From the NCBI RefSeq assembly GCF_000819805.1, contig NZ_CDCE01000029.1, positions 64,833-128,832 on the forward strand: a stretch of DNA of 64,000 nucleotides. Reading direction: 5' to 3'. The notes beneath the pieces were generated by a model that saw only the letters and a list, made by a program, of their open reading frames with translations, was not told the origin of the DNA and made no database searches. Position numbers and translations under genes: made by a program. Below, one piece after another: positions 18,400 through 27,057 of the stretch. Within the stretch, counting starts at the first letter, position 1, and the number at the start of each line of letters is the position of its first letter. This DNA comes from Aeromonas diversa CDC 2478-85 (lineage in GTDB: Bacteria; Pseudomonadota; Gammaproteobacteria; Enterobacterales; Aeromonadaceae).

Positions 18400-19374
18400 A
18401 TGTTTACATTTCTCCTCAAGCGGCTCTACCAGGCGATCATAGTGATGTTCGTCATCAGCCTGGTGGCCTTCTCGATCCAGAACAATCTGGGCGACCCCCT
18501 GCGCGAGATGGTAGGCCAGTCGGTCTCCGAGGCGCAGCGCCAGATCCTGCGCGATCAGATGGGGCTCAACGATCCCTTCCTGGTCAAATACGCCCGCTTC
18601 CTCAAGGGGGCGATACACGGGGATCTCGGTACCTCCTACTTCTTCAAACGCCCGGCCCTCGAGGTGATCCTCGACAAGCTGGTGGCGACCCTGGAGCTGG
18701 TGTTCGGTGCCACCCTTATCATCGTCTTCGTCTCTATCCCGCTCGGCGTCTATTCCGCGATTCGCCCGCGCAGCATATTGACCAAGGTCATCATGGGGGC
18801 GAGCAGCATCGGCATCTCTATCCCTGTGTTCCTCACCGCCATCCTGTTGATGTACCTCTTCTCGATCCAGCTGGGCTGGCTGCCCGCCTATGGCCGTGGC
18901 GAGACCGCCAACCTGCTGGGATGGGACTCCGGTTTCTTCACCCTGGATGGCATCTTGCACCTGATCCTGCCGAGCATTGCGCTCTCCTCGATCATGCTGC
19001 CCCTGTTCATCCGGCTGGTGCGCTCCGAGATGCTCGAGCAGCTCTCCTCCGAATACGTGAAGTTCGCCCGCGCCAAGGGGCTCGACGACAATAAGGTCTA
19101 CTACCGCCATGCGCTCAAGAACACCATGCTGCCCGTGGTCACTGTGGGTGGCGTGCAGATAGGCACCATGGTGGCCTACACCATATTGACCGAGAAAGTG
19201 TTCCAGTGGCCGGGAACCGGGTTCCTGTTCCTCGAGGCCATCGATCGGGTCGATACACCGCTCATCACCGCCTACGTCATCTTTGTCGGGCTCATCTTCG
19301 TGGTGACCAACACCCTGGTGGATCTCCTCTATGGGTTCATCAACCCGACCGTTAACCTGACAGCCAAGGGGTAA
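18400..19374 (+). CDS. Peptide-type ABC transporter permease (DppB-like)
   Basis: 324 residues with about six membrane helices, beginning MFTFLLKRLYQAI as in DppB/OppB. The EAA loop that contacts the ATPase lies near residues 215-235 (KFARAKGLDDNKVYYRHALK). It forms the inner-membrane channel with the next gene, which starts two bases after its stop. Confidence 0.93.
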   Translation: MFTFLLKRLYQAIIVMFVISLVAFSIQNNLGDPLREMVGQSVSEAQRQILRDQMGLNDPFLVKYARFLKGAIHGDLGTSYFFKRPALEVILDKLVATLELVFGATLIIVFVSIPLGVYSAIRPRSILTKVIMGASSIGISIPVFLTAILLMYLFSIQLGWLPAYGRGETANLLGWDSGFFTLDGILHLILPSIALSSIMLPLFIRLVRSEMLEQLSSEYVKFARAKGLDDNKVYYRHALKNTMLPVVTVGGVQIGTMVAYTILTEKVFQWPGTGFLFLEAIDRVDTPLITAYVIFVGLIFVVTNTLVDLLYGFINPTVNLTAKG

Positions 19375-19376
19375 GC

Positions 19377-20312
19377 ATGACTCACGCCGTGACGGCGAGC
19401 CGCTGGGCTCGCTTTAAGAACTCTGACTTCGTCTACTACTTCCTGCGCGACAAGGTGGCGATGTTCAGCTTCGTGGTGTTCCTTATCTATGTGGTGGCCG
19501 CCCTGCTGGCCCCCTGGATAGCGCCGCACAACGTCTACGATCAGACCAGCTTCGATCTGATGGATGCCGAGCTGCCGCCTTCCTGGCGCGAGGGGGGAGA
19601 CCCGCGTTTCTGGCTCGGTACCGATAACCAGGGGCGCGACATCTGGAGCACCATCCTCTATGGCTCGCGCATCTCGCTCACCATAGGCCTGTTCGCCGTG
19701 GGTCTGCAGATGACCCTGGGGGTGGTGATTGGGCTGCTGGCCGGCTATTTCGGCGGCCGGCTCGATAATCTGCTGATGCGCTTTGCCGACGTGCAGTTGT
19801 CGTTCTCCACCATGATGGTGGCCATCATAGTCTCGGCCATCTTCCAGGCGGCCTTTGGCTCAGAGTTCTTCTCCCAATACGCCATCCTGATGCTGGTGGT
19901 GATCATCGGGGTGGCCGAGTGGCCCCAGTATGCCCGTACCGTGCGCGCCTCTGTGCTGGCCGAGAAGAAGAAGGAGTATGTGGAAGCGGCCAAGGTGATG
20001 GGCTTTCGTGCCCCGCGCATCATGTTCCGCCACATCCTGCCCAACTGCCTGTCGCCGATCCTGGTGATCTCGACCGTGCAGGTGGCCAACGCCATCATGA
20101 GCGAGGCGGCCCTCTCCTTCCTCGGTCTCGGTATGCCGGTGGATCAGCCATCGCTTGGGTCGCTTATCAGCGTGGGCTTTAACTACATCTTCTCCGGTTC
20201 ATGGTGGATCACCGCCTTCCCGGGCATCTGTCTGGTGCTGCTGGTGCTGGTCATCAACCTGCTCGGTGACTGGTTGCGAGACGTATTCAACCCCAAGATC
20301 TACAAGGGGTAA
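19377..20312 (+). CDS. Peptide-type ABC transporter permease (DppC-like)
   Basis: 311 residues. An N-terminal OppC_N segment and about six membrane helices are visible. The GTDNQGRDIWS motif and the EAA loop EYVEAAKVMGFRAPRIMFRH are typical of DppC/OppC. It is the last gene of the transporter operon; a terminator follows. Confidence 0.93.
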   Translation: MTHAVTASRWARFKNSDFVYYFLRDKVAMFSFVVFLIYVVAALLAPWIAPHNVYDQTSFDLMDAELPPSWREGGDPRFWLGTDNQGRDIWSTILYGSRISLTIGLFAVGLQMTLGVVIGLLAGYFGGRLDNLLMRFADVQLSFSTMMVAIIVSAIFQAAFGSEFFSQYAILMLVVIIGVAEWPQYARTVRASVLAEKKKEYVEAAKVMGFRAPRIMFRHILPNCLSPILVISTVQVANAIMSEAALSFLGLGMPVDQPSLGSLISVGFNYIFSGSWWITAFPGICLVLLVLVINLLGDWLRDVFNPKIYKG

Positions 20313-20319
20313 TGCTTCC

Positions 20320-20347
20320 AACAGGGCCTGCGGGCCCTGTTATTTTT
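20320..20347 (+). terminator. Intrinsic terminator of the ABC operon
   Basis: Stem AACAGGGCC/GGCCCTGTT with a TGCG loop, then A and five T. Confidence 0.9.
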
Positions 20348-20402
20348 CTGTCATCTTGAGCGGGTAAGGTGCCTGCCAGCTCCATGACAGAAGGATGTCA
20401 CC

Positions 20403-21005
20403 ATGAAACGTTCCCTGGCCGTGTTCTGCCTCACTGCCCTCTGCACCGCTCCCGTCCTGGCCGAGGTGCGCCTCACTCTTCCCGATGACGTGGTGCTGCT
20501 CAGCGCCGCTCAAGGCCACGCAGAGGGACAGAGCGTGACCCTGCCGGACGGCGTCAATCAGCTGCTGGTGCGCTACGACGGGGTAGAGGAGAGCCGCAGT
20601 TCGAGCGAGAGCGATCGCCACTACCGCTCCCGTCCCCAGGTGTTGCGCTTCGAGGCGAGCAACACCAGCCTGCAACTGACGGGATTGCCGGATGGGCGGG
20701 GCGACAAGGCGCGCTTCGCCGAGCATCCCACACTGACCCTGCAAGATAGCGCTGGCCGTTCGCTGACCCTGGTGCAAGACGAGATGGCCGTGAGCGGCCT
20801 GCAGATCGGGGTGGACTGGAGCGACAAGCTTGCCACCTACAACCGTGGTGCCGGCAAGGCCGCCCTGGTCGCCAGCGTCGCGGCCGCCACACCCTCTGCC
20901 ACGCTGCCCGCCAGCGCCCTGGAGGCCGAGTTGCAGCGCCTCTTCCTCGGCGCCGATCCGGCGCTCAAACGCCGCTTCATCGGCTGGGCCGCCAATCAGC
21001 TTTGA
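20403..21005 (+). CDS. DUF2057 (YccT/CsgI-like) exported protein
   Basis: 200 residues. A signal peptide ends near VLA-EVRL (about 20). The mature part begins LPDDVVLLSAAQG, characteristic of the DUF2057 family, which includes E. coli YccT, reported to affect curli. It is predicted periplasmic. It has its own GAAGGATGTCACC ribosome site, and no partner gene is evident. Confidence 0.82.
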   Translation: MKRSLAVFCLTALCTAPVLAEVRLTLPDDVVLLSAAQGHAEGQSVTLPDGVNQLLVRYDGVEESRSSSESDRHYRSRPQVLRFEASNTSLQLTGLPDGRGDKARFAEHPTLTLQDSAGRSLTLVQDEMAVSGLQIGVDWSDKLATYNRGAGKAALVASVAAATPSATLPASALEAELQRLFLGADPALKRRFIGWAANQL

Positions 21006-21062
21006 GTTCCCTCATCCTTGGAGTAAGGTGGGCGCAGTCTTGTGTCCACCGGAGTCCTCTCC

Positions 21063-21491
21063 ATGTTTGAACTGCATCCCCGCCTCGCCGCCGATACCCG
21101 GGTACTGGGCGATCTCCCCCTCTGCCGCGTGTTGCTGTCGCGCGACAGCCACTACCCCTGGCTTATCCTGGTGCCGCGCATTGCCAACCTGCGCGAGGTG
21201 CACCACCTGGATGAAGTCGACCAGCAGCAGCTGATGCGCGAGTCGTGCGCGGTGGCGGCCCTGATGGAGGCGAGCCTGCAGCCGGACAAGATCAACCTGG
21301 GGGCCTTGGGCAACCTGGTGCCCCAGTTGCATCTTCACCATGTGGCGCGTTTCACCAGTGACGCCGCCTGGCCTGGCCCCATCTGGGGTGCCAAACCGGC
21401 GCAGCCTTACTCCGAGGGGGCGCTCGATGAGCAGGTCGCCTTGTGGCGGGGGCGCTTGGCCGATGTCGCCGGATTCGTGCCGGCCGCTTAA
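21063..21491 (+). CDS. HIT-domain protein
   Basis: 142 residues. The histidine triad reads QLHLHHVARF (about 95-104), the H-x-H-x-H type nucleotide-binding motif, in a compact HIT fold with an N-terminal PRIANLREVHHL strand. HIT proteins hydrolyse or transfer nucleoside phosphates; the substrate here is unknown. The start at 21063 follows GGAGTCCTCTCC. It may be cotranscribed with the DUF2057 gene 57 bp upstream. Confidence 0.85.
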   Translation: MFELHPRLAADTRVLGDLPLCRVLLSRDSHYPWLILVPRIANLREVHHLDEVDQQQLMRESCAVAALMEASLQPDKINLGALGNLVPQLHLHHVARFTSDAAWPGPIWGAKPAQPYSEGALDEQVALWRGRLADVAGFVPAA

Positions 21492-21554
21492 TTGATTCAG
21501 GTCTCAACTGGGAGCCAGGTCTCGGCCTGCCGATGATCTCGCTCCTGACAAAGC

Positions 21555-21577
21555 GGGACTATGTTATAGATAGTCCC
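21555..21577. promoter_or_regulatory. Promoter-overlapping dyad before the DUF3334 gene
   Basis: GGGACTAT-N7-ATAGTCCC, a perfect 8-bp inverted repeat. It spans a likely -10 (TATAGAT, 21565-21571) paired with CTGACA at 21545-21550. It could be an operator. Confidence 0.5.
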
Positions 21578-21601
21578 ACCGCAACGTGTTCAGGATGTCA
21601 C

Positions 21602-22297
21602 ATGATGTTTAACCAAGATGAAGAGTCCCGGGTATTGACCACAGAGGACGTACTGCTCAGTCTCTGCCACTCGGTGACCGATGTACTCAGTGCCGCCACC
21701 CAGAGCCAGGTCCGCTTCTCCGGCATGGTGCAACGCATCAGCAAGACGTGCCTCAAGCCCGATATCGGCTGCTTCGTGTTGTTTGACGGGGGCTTCTCCG
21801 GGCTGGTGGTGATCAACTTCTCCGCCGCCGCCGCCATGGAGCTCTATCAGAACTACATGTTGAGCATGGGACTCTCCAAGGAGGACCTGGCCATCTCTCA
21901 CACCTCGGACGAGGTGAGCAACGTGATGGGCGAGCTGATGAACCAGATCGTCGGCAGCTTCACCGGTAAGGTCGGGCGCGAGTTGCAGACCCACATCACC
22001 CAGAACCAGCCCAAGATGCTGGCTCTCAACAAGCAGGTGATGCTGAGCGTCGACACCAACCTCGACAACCCCGAGTCGCGGCGCGTCACCTTCTTCACCG
22101 GTAGCAACAACATCTTCTATCTCGAGCTGGCCATGGATCGTACCGAGTTCATCAAGATCCACGATGGCGAGGTGCACGAAGAGATCGATCCGGACGAATT
22201 GATTGCGCAGGCCAACCTGAGCAAGCCGGCCGCCCCGGCACCGGCCGTCACCAGCGGCAATGACCACGACGATCTGCTCGACTCCCTCGGCATCTGA
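21602..22297 (+). CDS. DUF3334 protein with CheX/CheC-like features
   Basis: 231 residues. The middle has a GFSGLVVINFSAAAAMELY strand-helix and then GELMNQIVGSF (about residues 117-127), which fits the E-x2-N...G active-site pattern of CheC/CheX phosphatases. The C-terminus is an acidic, low-complexity tail (NDHDDLLDSLGI). The family is uncharacterised; dephosphorylation of a response regulator is my inference. Tandem ATGs at 21602 and 21605 follow AGGAT. It is transcribed alone from its own promoter and ends at a strong terminator. Confidence 0.8.
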   Translation: MMFNQDEESRVLTTEDVLLSLCHSVTDVLSAATQSQVRFSGMVQRISKTCLKPDIGCFVLFDGGFSGLVVINFSAAAAMELYQNYMLSMGLSKEDLAISHTSDEVSNVMGELMNQIVGSFTGKVGRELQTHITQNQPKMLALNKQVMLSVDTNLDNPESRRVTFFTGSNNIFYLELAMDRTEFIKIHDGEVHEEIDPDELIAQANLSKPAAPAPAVTSGNDHDDLLDSLGI

Positions 22298-22314
22298 GCC
22301 GCGCACCAGAGAGC

Positions 22315-22341
22315 AAAAGGCCACCCCAGGGTGGCCTTTTT
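22315..22341. terminator. Bidirectional terminator between DUF3334 gene and anmK
   Basis: Stem AAAAGGCCACCC/GGGTGGCCTTTT with A and T runs on both sides. Confidence 0.9.
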
Positions 22342-22355
22342 CATGGAGAGTCGCC

Positions 22356-23450
22356 TCAGGGGGTGGGGTAGAGTGCACCGAGCACGGCGGCTCTGCTGGC
22401 GCCGGTCACGGCCGGCAGGTTGCCGGGTTCGCGTATCAGGAAGCGGTGCGCCAGCCAGGCAAACGCCGCCCCCTCGACCCAGTCAGGATGGATGCCGAGG
22501 GCGCTCGTATCGGCCACCCTCCAGGCCGGTAGCAGGGCCGTGAGGCGCGCCATCAGGAGTGGATTGTGGGCGCCGCCGCCGCAGACGAAGAGCGAGCCGG
22601 CTTGCCACGGCAGTACATCGGCGATGGAGCGGGCAGTCAGCTCCAGCAGGGTACGCTGCACATCGGCCGGCGCCGAGTCGGGGTGACGGGCGAGCACTTG
22701 CTCGAGCCAGGCCAGGGTGAAGGTCTCGCGTCCGGTACTCTTGGGGTGAGGCTGGGCGAAGTAGGGATGGGCGAGCAGCTCCCCAAGCAGCGCCTCCTGC
22801 ACCTCGCCCTGGGCGGCCCAGGCGCCGCCGGCGTCGAAGCTGCCCCCGCGATGGCGGCGATGCCAGGCGTCGAGCAGGGTGTTGCCTGGGCCTGTGTCGA
22901 AGCCGTAGACCCCCTCAGGGGCACCCGGCAGCACCGAGAGGTTGGCGATGCCGCCGATGTTGAGGACCACGCGAGGCTCGGTTGGACTGGCTAGGCAGGC
23001 CTGGTGAAAGGCGGGCACCAGGGGCGCCCCCTGGCCACCCAGGGCCATGTCCATGGTGCGAAAATCGGCCACCACGTCGATACCGGTCAGGGCTGCCAGC
23101 CGATGACCGCTGCCAATCTGCAGGGTGAAGCCGAGCTCGGGGCGATGGCGTACCGTCTGGCCGTGGGAGCCGATGGCGCTGATCTGGCCGGGGGCCAAGT
23201 CTGCCTTGGTCAGCAGAGCCCGGGTGGCGGCGGCGAACTCGTCGGCCACCAGGTTATCGGCAACCCCGAGCCTGTCTATCTCGTTCTCTCCCGGGGTGCA
23301 CAGGGCGTGCAGGCGGACCACCACCGACTCGGGCCAGGGGTGGCACAGGGCGCACTCCACTGCCCAGCCGGTGGGATCGCGTCGTATCAACACCGCATCG
23401 ATACCATCCATGCTGGTGCCGGACATGAGTCCGATATAGCGCTCTGTCAT
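22356..23450 (-). CDS. anmK: Anhydro-N-acetylmuramic acid kinase
   Basis: 364 residues. It converts cytosolic 1,6-anhydro-MurNAc to MurNAc-6-phosphate in murein recycling. The ATP/substrate motif GLMSGTSMDGIDA is at the N-terminus, and FDTGPGN and CGGGAHN follow. The start overlaps the stop of the upstream endopeptidase by four bases, so murein cutting and recycling are coupled. Confidence 0.97.
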   Translation of the reverse strand: MTERYIGLMSGTSMDGIDAVLIRRDPTGWAVECALCHPWPESVVVRLHALCTPGENEIDRLGVADNLVADEFAAATRALLTKADLAPGQISAIGSHGQTVRHRPELGFTLQIGSGHRLAALTGIDVVADFRTMDMALGGQGAPLVPAFHQACLASPTEPRVVLNIGGIANLSVLPGAPEGVYGFDTGPGNTLLDAWHRRHRGGSFDAGGAWAAQGEVQEALLGELLAHPYFAQPHPKSTGRETFTLAWLEQVLARHPDSAPADVQRTLLELTARSIADVLPWQAGSLFVCGGGAHNPLLMARLTALLPAWRVADTSALGIHPDWVEGAAFAWLAHRFLIREPGNLPAVTGASRAAVLGALYPTP

Positions 23451-24721
23451 GGTTTCTTCCGGTTCATGGCCAAACGATCGTCGTCCGGGCTGTCGAGACG
23501 AGCGAGCAGAGGGGCGCTGCTGGCACGAAACGCCGTGAGATCGCGCCCGGTGAGGGCCTCGGCCTTGGGCAGCGCCACGGTGCGCGGGTTCTTGTGAATA
23601 CCGGCCACCAGGAACTCATAGTGCAGGTGCGGGCCTGTGACGCGTCCGGTGCCGCCCAGCAGTCCGATGGTCTCACCCTGTTTTACCCTCTGTCCCTTGT
23701 TGACCATGCGCTTGGAGAGGTGCAGATACTTGGTGACATAGGTGCTGTCGTGACGGATGAAGACGTAGTTGCCGTTGAACTGATTGTAGCCGGCGGCCAC
23801 CACGCTGCCGGAGCCGGAGGCCAGGATGGGAGTACCAACCGGCGCCACATAGTCGATGCCGTTGTGGGGACGGACCCTACCGGTCACCGGGTGCAGGCGG
23901 CGTGGGTTGAAATTGGAGCTGATGTAGCGGAAGTTGACCGGCGCGCGCAGGAAGCTCTTGCGCATCGCCTTGCCCTCCGGGGTGTAGTAGGTGCCATCCT
24001 CCCCCAGGATGGCACGATAGCGCTCCCCCTGATTGACGAACTCGGCGGCCAGTATGTCGCCGGCGGCGACCCGCTCGTCATCCCGGTACTTGTCCTGATA
24101 GATGACGGTGAAGCGATCATGGGGCTGCAGATCCTGGGCAAAGTCGATATCCCAGCCGAAGATGGTGGCGAGATCCATGATCTGTTGTTCGTCCAGGCCC
24201 GCCGCGACGGCGGATCCCCAGAAGCTGGAGCTAATCTCCCCTTGCGTCACTATCTCTCTGGTATCGAGATCGACCTTGAGGTTCCGCGCCGCGAAGCTCT
24301 CCCCATCCCGGCTCACCCTGAGGGTCTGATCCAGGCTGTGGGGATAGTAGAGGCTGTGCAGTGTCCCCTTGGCGGTCAACTTGAAGGTGAGCTCGTCGCC
24401 GGGTTGCAGACGGCGCAGTGGCTCGGCGGCCGCCAGCTGATCGATGAGGTGCAGATCGGCGGTATCGAGACCCAGGCGTTGGAAGATGACCCCCATGTTA
24501 TCGCCACGGCGCACGGTGACATTGCGGGTGACCAACTTGGGTTTCGCAGCCGTGGTGGCCTGTTCGGGGGGGACCAGCAGCGGGGGCGGCTCGGCCGCGA
24601 CCCGCACAGCTTCGGCCTGTTCACCGGGCCAGGCGGCCAGCATCATGGTCAGAATTCCCACGATCAGCACCATTCGGCGGTGCCAATGGGGTAGGTTAAT
24701 AAAGGCGTTCCAGATAGCCAT
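23447..24721 (-). CDS. mepM: M23 murein DD-endopeptidase (MepM-like)
   Basis: 424 residues. One N-terminal membrane anchor (about 16-34) is followed by a LysM/OapA-like domain (VTVRRGDNMGVIFQRLGL), a linker domain and a C-terminal peptidase_M23 with HNGIDYVAPVGTPI and HLHYEF zinc motifs. It should cut D-Ala-mDAP cross-links in the periplasm. The start is not firm: the ATG at 24721 and a GTG at 24745 both lack a clear ribosome site. It is divergent from tyrS. Confidence 0.93.
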   Translation of the reverse strand: MAIWNAFINLPHWHRRMVLIVGILTMMLAAWPGEQAEAVRVAAEPPPLLVPPEQATTAAKPKLVTRNVTVRRGDNMGVIFQRLGLDTADLHLIDQLAAAEPLRRLQPGDELTFKLTAKGTLHSLYYPHSLDQTLRVSRDGESFAARNLKVDLDTREIVTQGEISSSFWGSAVAAGLDEQQIMDLATIFGWDIDFAQDLQPHDRFTVIYQDKYRDDERVAAGDILAAEFVNQGERYRAILGEDGTYYTPEGKAMRKSFLRAPVNFRYISSNFNPRRLHPVTGRVRPHNGIDYVAPVGTPILASGSGSVVAAGYNQFNGNYVFIRHDSTYVTKYLHLSKRMVNKGQRVKQGETIGLLGGTGRVTGPHLHYEFLVAGIHKNPRTVALPKAEALTGRDLTAFRASSAPLLARLDSPDDDRLAMNRKKP

Positions 24722-24832
24722 GAAAAAGGGGGGACAAACGAGCACAATGCCGCGATTTTACAGGCTTTCCAATTGTCCCGCCATTCCAGTAAGATGAGCG
24801 GTCTTGTGGAAACGTGATTGGAGAGTCAAAAC

Positions 24833-26032
24833 ATGTCCCAGCTCGAGATGGCGCTGGCCGAGATCAAACGCGGAGCGGAAGAGATCCTGGTTGAAGAGGA
24901 ACTGGTTGCCAAGTTGAAGGAAGGGCGCCCGCTGCGCATCAAGCTGGGGATGGATCCGACCGCCCCGGACATTCACCTGGGCCACACCGTCATCCTCAAC
25001 AAGCTGAAGACTTTCCAGGACTTGGGCCATGAGGTGATCCTGCTGATCGGCGACTTCACCGCCCTGGTGGGCGACCCCTCCGGCAAGAATGCCACCCGTC
25101 CGCCGCTCTCCGAAGAGGCGATCAAGCACAACGCCATGACCTACGCCGAGCAGGCGTTCAAGATCCTCGACCCGGCCAAGACCCGCATCGAGTACAACTC
25201 CAGCTGGCTCAAGGAGCTGGGGGCGACCGGCATGATCAAGCTGGCGGCCAAGCAGACCGTGGCCCGCATGCTCGAGCGCGACGACTTCAAGAAGCGCTAC
25301 GCCGGTGGCCAGTCCATCGCCATCCACGAGTTCCTCTATCCGCTGCTGCAAGGCTATGACTCTGTGGCCCTCAAGGCCGACGTCGAGCTGGGCGGTACCG
25401 ACCAGAAGTTCAACCTGCTGATGGGGCGCGAGCTGCAAAAGGACGCCGGCATGGCGACCCAGTGCGTGCTGATGATGCCGCTCTTGGTGGGGCTGGACGG
25501 GGTCAAGAAGATGTCCAAGTCGGCCAATAACTACATCGGTGTGCACGATGCCCCGAACGAGATGTTCGGCAAGATCATGTCCATCAGCGACACCCTGATG
25601 TGGAACTACTACGAGCTGCTCTCCTTCCGTCCCCTGAGCGACATCGAGGGGTTCAAGGCAGGCATCGAGGCCGGTACCCTCAACCCGCGCGACGTGAAGA
25701 TCTGGCTGGCCAAGGAGATCATCGCCCGTTACCACGACGAAGCAGCGGCCGAGGCGGCCCACGAGGACTTCACCCAGCGCTTCTCCAAGAACGCCATCCC
25801 GGACGAGATGCCTGAGCTGACCCTGGCCCTGGAAGGGGAGGGCATGCCGGTCGCCAACCTGCTCAAGGAGGCCGGCCTGGTGGAGACCACCTCCGAGGCC
25901 CTGCGCATGATCAAGCAGGGAGCGGTCAAGATCGACGGCGAGAAGCTGGACGACGGCAAGGCGCTGCTGGGTGCCGGCACCGCCGTCTATCAGGTGGGCA
26001 AGCGCAAGTTCGCGCGCATCACCCTGGCGTAA
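24833..26032 (+). CDS. tyrS: Tyrosyl-tRNA synthetase (TyrZ type)
   Basis: 399 residues, class I. The HLGHT (HIGH) and KMSKS signatures are intact, and an S4-like RNA-binding domain occupies the last 65 residues or so. The length and the N-terminal sequence fit the TyrRS-Z subgroup rather than the E. coli-type enzyme. The start has GGAGAG nine bases upstream. No T-box or leader peptide is seen. Confidence 0.96.
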   Translation: MSQLEMALAEIKRGAEEILVEEELVAKLKEGRPLRIKLGMDPTAPDIHLGHTVILNKLKTFQDLGHEVILLIGDFTALVGDPSGKNATRPPLSEEAIKHNAMTYAEQAFKILDPAKTRIEYNSSWLKELGATGMIKLAAKQTVARMLERDDFKKRYAGGQSIAIHEFLYPLLQGYDSVALKADVELGGTDQKFNLLMGRELQKDAGMATQCVLMMPLLVGLDGVKKMSKSANNYIGVHDAPNEMFGKIMSISDTLMWNYYELLSFRPLSDIEGFKAGIEAGTLNPRDVKIWLAKEIIARYHDEAAAEAAHEDFTQRFSKNAIPDEMPELTLALEGEGMPVANLLKEAGLVETTSEALRMIKQGAVKIDGEKLDDGKALLGAGTAVYQVGKRKFARITLA

Positions 26033-26039
26033 GCGACGC

Positions 26040-26948
26040 TTACCTTGCCAAGAGGCCTCCTTCGGGAGGCCTTTTTTGTATCTGAAGAATGAGCCGGCGC
26101 AGGGCCGCGCTGCGCGGGTGGGGGCGGGTGGCGAGGCTCACCTCTGTGGTAAGGCCGCCCCCCAGCACGGGGTGGTAGCTCACCCCTTCCGGGTGCAGGG
26201 CCGCCACCGAGCGCGGCACTAGCGTGACGCCAAACCCTGCCTGCACCATGCCCACCGTCGAGATCACCTGGGGGCACTCGTGGCCGAGGCGCGGCACAAA
26301 GCCGGCCCCCTGGCACAGACCGATCACCCCGTCGTAGAGGCCGGGGCCTATGTCGCGCGGGAACAGGATGAAGGTCTCATCGCGCAGCTGGTTCATGGCC
26401 AGGGCGTCGGCGCCGGCCAGGGGATGCTGTGCGGGCAGGGCGATCACCAGCGGCTCGCGCTCGATCAGGTGATGCTCGAAACCGGCGCTGGCGCTGCACG
26501 GCAGTCGCAGGATCGCGGCATCGAGCCGCTCCCCGTGCAGGGCGGCCACCAGGGCTGGCATGTTGCCCTCCTGGGGGGTGAGGATCACCTCGGGGTGGCG
26601 CTCGCGGAAGTCGTGCAGCAGGGTCAGTACCGCCGGGTGCAGCACGGTGGAGCCGGCGAAGCCGATGCGCAGTGCCCCCACCTCGCCGCGGGCGATGCGC
26701 TCGACCCGCTGGCGTGCCCCTTCCGCCAAGGACAGGATGCGGGCCGCATCTTGATAGAGGCTCTCGCCCGCCTCGGTGAGCTCGACGCTACGGGTCAGGC
26801 GGCGCAGCAGGGGGGTGCCGAGGCCGTCCTCCAGCTTGCGGATTTGTTGGCTCAGGGGCGGTTGTGCCATGCCGAGCCGCTCGGCGGCACGGGTGAAGCT
26901 GCGTAGCTCCGCCACCGCCATGAAGTATCTGAGGGTTCGCAGTTCCAT
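26040..26948 (-). CDS. budR: LysR-family regulator of the acetoin genes (BudR/AlsR-like)
   Basis: 302 residues. The N-terminal helix-turn-helix (MELRTLRYFMAVAELRSFTRAA) resembles BudR/AlsR, followed by a LysR substrate-binding domain. It diverges from budA, the usual layout, and so is expected to activate budAB in response to acetate or acidity. The start at 26948 matches family members, although no strong ribosome site is seen and a GTG at 26990 is in frame. Its last codons (about 26053-26077) are also the tyrS terminator. Confidence 0.88.
   Translation of the reverse strand: MELRTLRYFMAVAELRSFTRAAERLGMAQPPLSQQIRKLEDGLGTPLLRRLTRSVELTEAGESLYQDAARILSLAEGARQRVERIARGEVGALRIGFAGSTVLHPAVLTLLHDFRERHPEVILTPQEGNMPALVAALHGERLDAAILRLPCSASAGFEHHLIEREPLVIALPAQHPLAGADALAMNQLRDETFILFPRDIGPGLYDGVIGLCQGAGFVPRLGHECPQVISTVGMVQAGFGVTLVPRSVAALHPEGVSYHPVLGGGLTTEVSLATRPHPRSAALRRLILQIQKRPPEGGLLAR
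26053..26077 (+). terminator. Intrinsic terminator of tyrS, inside the budR 3' end
   Basis: Stem AGGCCTCC/GGAGGCCT with a TTCG loop and six T. On the other strand the same bases encode the end of BudR. Confidence 0.92.
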
Positions 26949-26984
26949 ATCGAAGCCGTCTCGAAGCCGTGAGTCAGGGGTATT

Positions 26985-27012
26985 GGTCACCAGAGTGTGA
27001 TCTGGGTCACCA
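26985..27012. promoter_or_regulatory. Candidate CRP site and 20-bp direct repeats in the budR-budA gap
   Basis: TGTGATCTGGGTCACC at 26996-27011 matches TGTGA-N6-TCACA at nine of ten conserved bases. GGTCACCA occurs twice, at 26985-26992 and 27005-27012, exactly 20 bp (two helical turns) apart, a spacing suited to a dimeric LysR-type regulator. A second tandem, TCGAAGCCGT at 26950 and 26961, lies just before the budR start. Confidence 0.45.
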
Positions 27013-27057
27013 TTGACGCCGAACAGTAACAGGATGAGATCGAGAGGTGAAATCCAA

